From the NCBI GenBank assembly GCA_937973685.1, contig CALJKJ010000026.1:1-61431 (forward strand): a stretch of 61,431 bases of DNA, read 5' to 3'. Below the pieces are notes generated by a model, which saw only the letters and a list, made by a program, of their open reading frames with translations, ran no database searches and was not told the DNA's origin. The DNA is from an uncultured Flavobacteriales bacterium (GTDB lineage Bacteria > Bacteroidota > Bacteroidia > Flavobacteriales_D > Crocinitomicaceae). Shown here one piece after another: positions 60,993-61,431 of the stretch (positions within the stretch are counted from its first letter, which is position 1; each line of letters starts with the position of its first letter). The position numbers and the translations under genes were made by a program.

Positions 60993-61431
60993 ATGTCGAT
61001 ATTAGATTCAAAAATACCAGAAGGTCACATTTCAGATAAATGGACCAATCATAAAAACCATTTAAAATTAGTTGCACCAAACAATCGTCCGAAAATTGAT
61101 GTCATTGTTGTTGGAACTGGATTAGCTGGAGCTGCTGCTGCTGCTTCTTTAGGAGAAATGGGATATAATGTGAAAGCGTTTTGTTTCCAAGATTCACCAA
61201 GAAGAGCTCACTCAATTGCAGCTCAAGGAGGAATCAACGCAGCAAAAAATTACCAAAATGACGGTGATTCAATCTACCGTTTGTTTTACGATACAATCAA
61301 AGGGGGTGATTACAGAGCACGCGAAGCAAACGTTCACCGTTTAGCAGAAGTTTCTGGAAATATCATCGACCAATGTGTTGCACAAGGTGTTCCTTTTGCA
61401 CGTGAATACGGAGGTTTATTAGACAACCGTT
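60993..61431 (+). CDS. sdhA: Succinate dehydrogenase / fumarate reductase flavoprotein subunit, 3' end off the right edge
   Basis: Only the first 146 codons are in the window. They contain the FAD-binding Rossmann motif VIVVGTGLAGAAAAASLGEMG and the FAD-attachment segment PRRAHSIAAQGGINAAKNYQ (His for covalent flavin), then YDTIKGGDYRAREANVHRLAE. The N-terminus (MSILDSKIPEGHISDKW) is typical of the Bacteroidota type. The rest of the gene and sdhB are expected to follow outside the window. Confidence 0.96.
   Translation, partial: MSILDSKIPEGHISDKWTNHKNHLKLVAPNNRPKIDVIVVGTGLAGAAAAASLGEMGYNVKAFCFQDSPRRAHSIAAQGGINAAKNYQNDGDSIYRLFYDTIKGGDYRAREANVHRLAEVSGNIIDQCVAQGVPFAREYGGLLDNR

Noticed and set aside
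1..61431. Search for tRNA, rRNA, IS elements, integrases, restriction or phage-defence genes
   Set aside because: None was recognised on either strand; intergenic gaps are short and hold only promoters, terminators, a riboswitch and small repeats.

Overview
The window looks like a chromosomal segment of a low-GC Bacteroidota bacterium, most likely Flavobacteriia (Fluviicola/Crocinitomicaceae-like; the family is inference). The evidence is TonB-dependent receptors with a carboxypeptidase-regulatory N-terminal domain, type IX secretion (T9SS) C-terminal sorting domains, giant PKD/SprB-type surface protein repeats, TAnnTTTG promoter boxes in place of TATAAT, and start regions without clear Shine-Dalgarno sequences.

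Layout. (1) 1-12177, minus strand: one uninterrupted reading frame of at least 4,059 codons runs off the left edge. It encodes a giant secreted repeat protein with a long basic pre-signal extension, a TIG domain, seven FG-GAP/VCBS calcium motifs, SprB-like repeats, a long PKD-like region and then nearly uniform 73-76-residue Ig-like repeats. I checked the first ~4.4 kb and selected later lines codon by codon for stops and read the rest as continuous translation. (2) 12.5-17.6 kb: a META/DUF4377 protein, a membrane fatty-acid-hydroxylase-like enzyme, and a TonB receptor behind a clear TPP riboswitch, so probably a thiamine-related importer. (3) 17.6-25.0 kb, minus strand: hemA-hemC-hemD (early tetrapyrrole synthesis), then ileS-ppx. 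(4) 25.3-34 kb: acyl-CoA carboxylase beta chain, two T9SS-exported proteins (one a subtilase), recJ, and a divergent Nramp-like transporter. (5) 34.0-39.8 kb, plus strand: a tight run tatA-gatA-LysM/SLT transglycosylase-GT2-GT9-UbiA-like membrane protein, then pgk. (6) 41-50 kb: gatC, plsC, trpS, a possible small RNA, an oligopeptide-binding lipoprotein, ppk1, a TPR protein with a histidine-kinase fold that lacks the phospho-accepting His, and an outer-membrane barrel. (7) 50-61.4 kb: aspS, NlpE-like lipoprotein, quinone-oxidoreductase-like MDR, universal stress protein, rsmI, EEP nuclease, M42 aminopeptidase, SCO1/SenC, FHS-type sugar transporter, and sdhC followed by the first part of sdhA, which runs off the right edge.

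Most of the window is housekeeping. The unusual parts are the giant surface protein and its pre-signal extension, the TPP-riboswitch TonB receptor, the kinase-like protein with Glu in place of His, the Nramp-like transporter with altered metal-site motifs, the UbiA-like protein missing one Asp motif, and an orphan promoter-terminator pair after trpS. Three convergent gene pairs end in the same 4-nt TTAA stop overlap. No rRNA, tRNA, CRISPR array, transposase or phage gene was seen.
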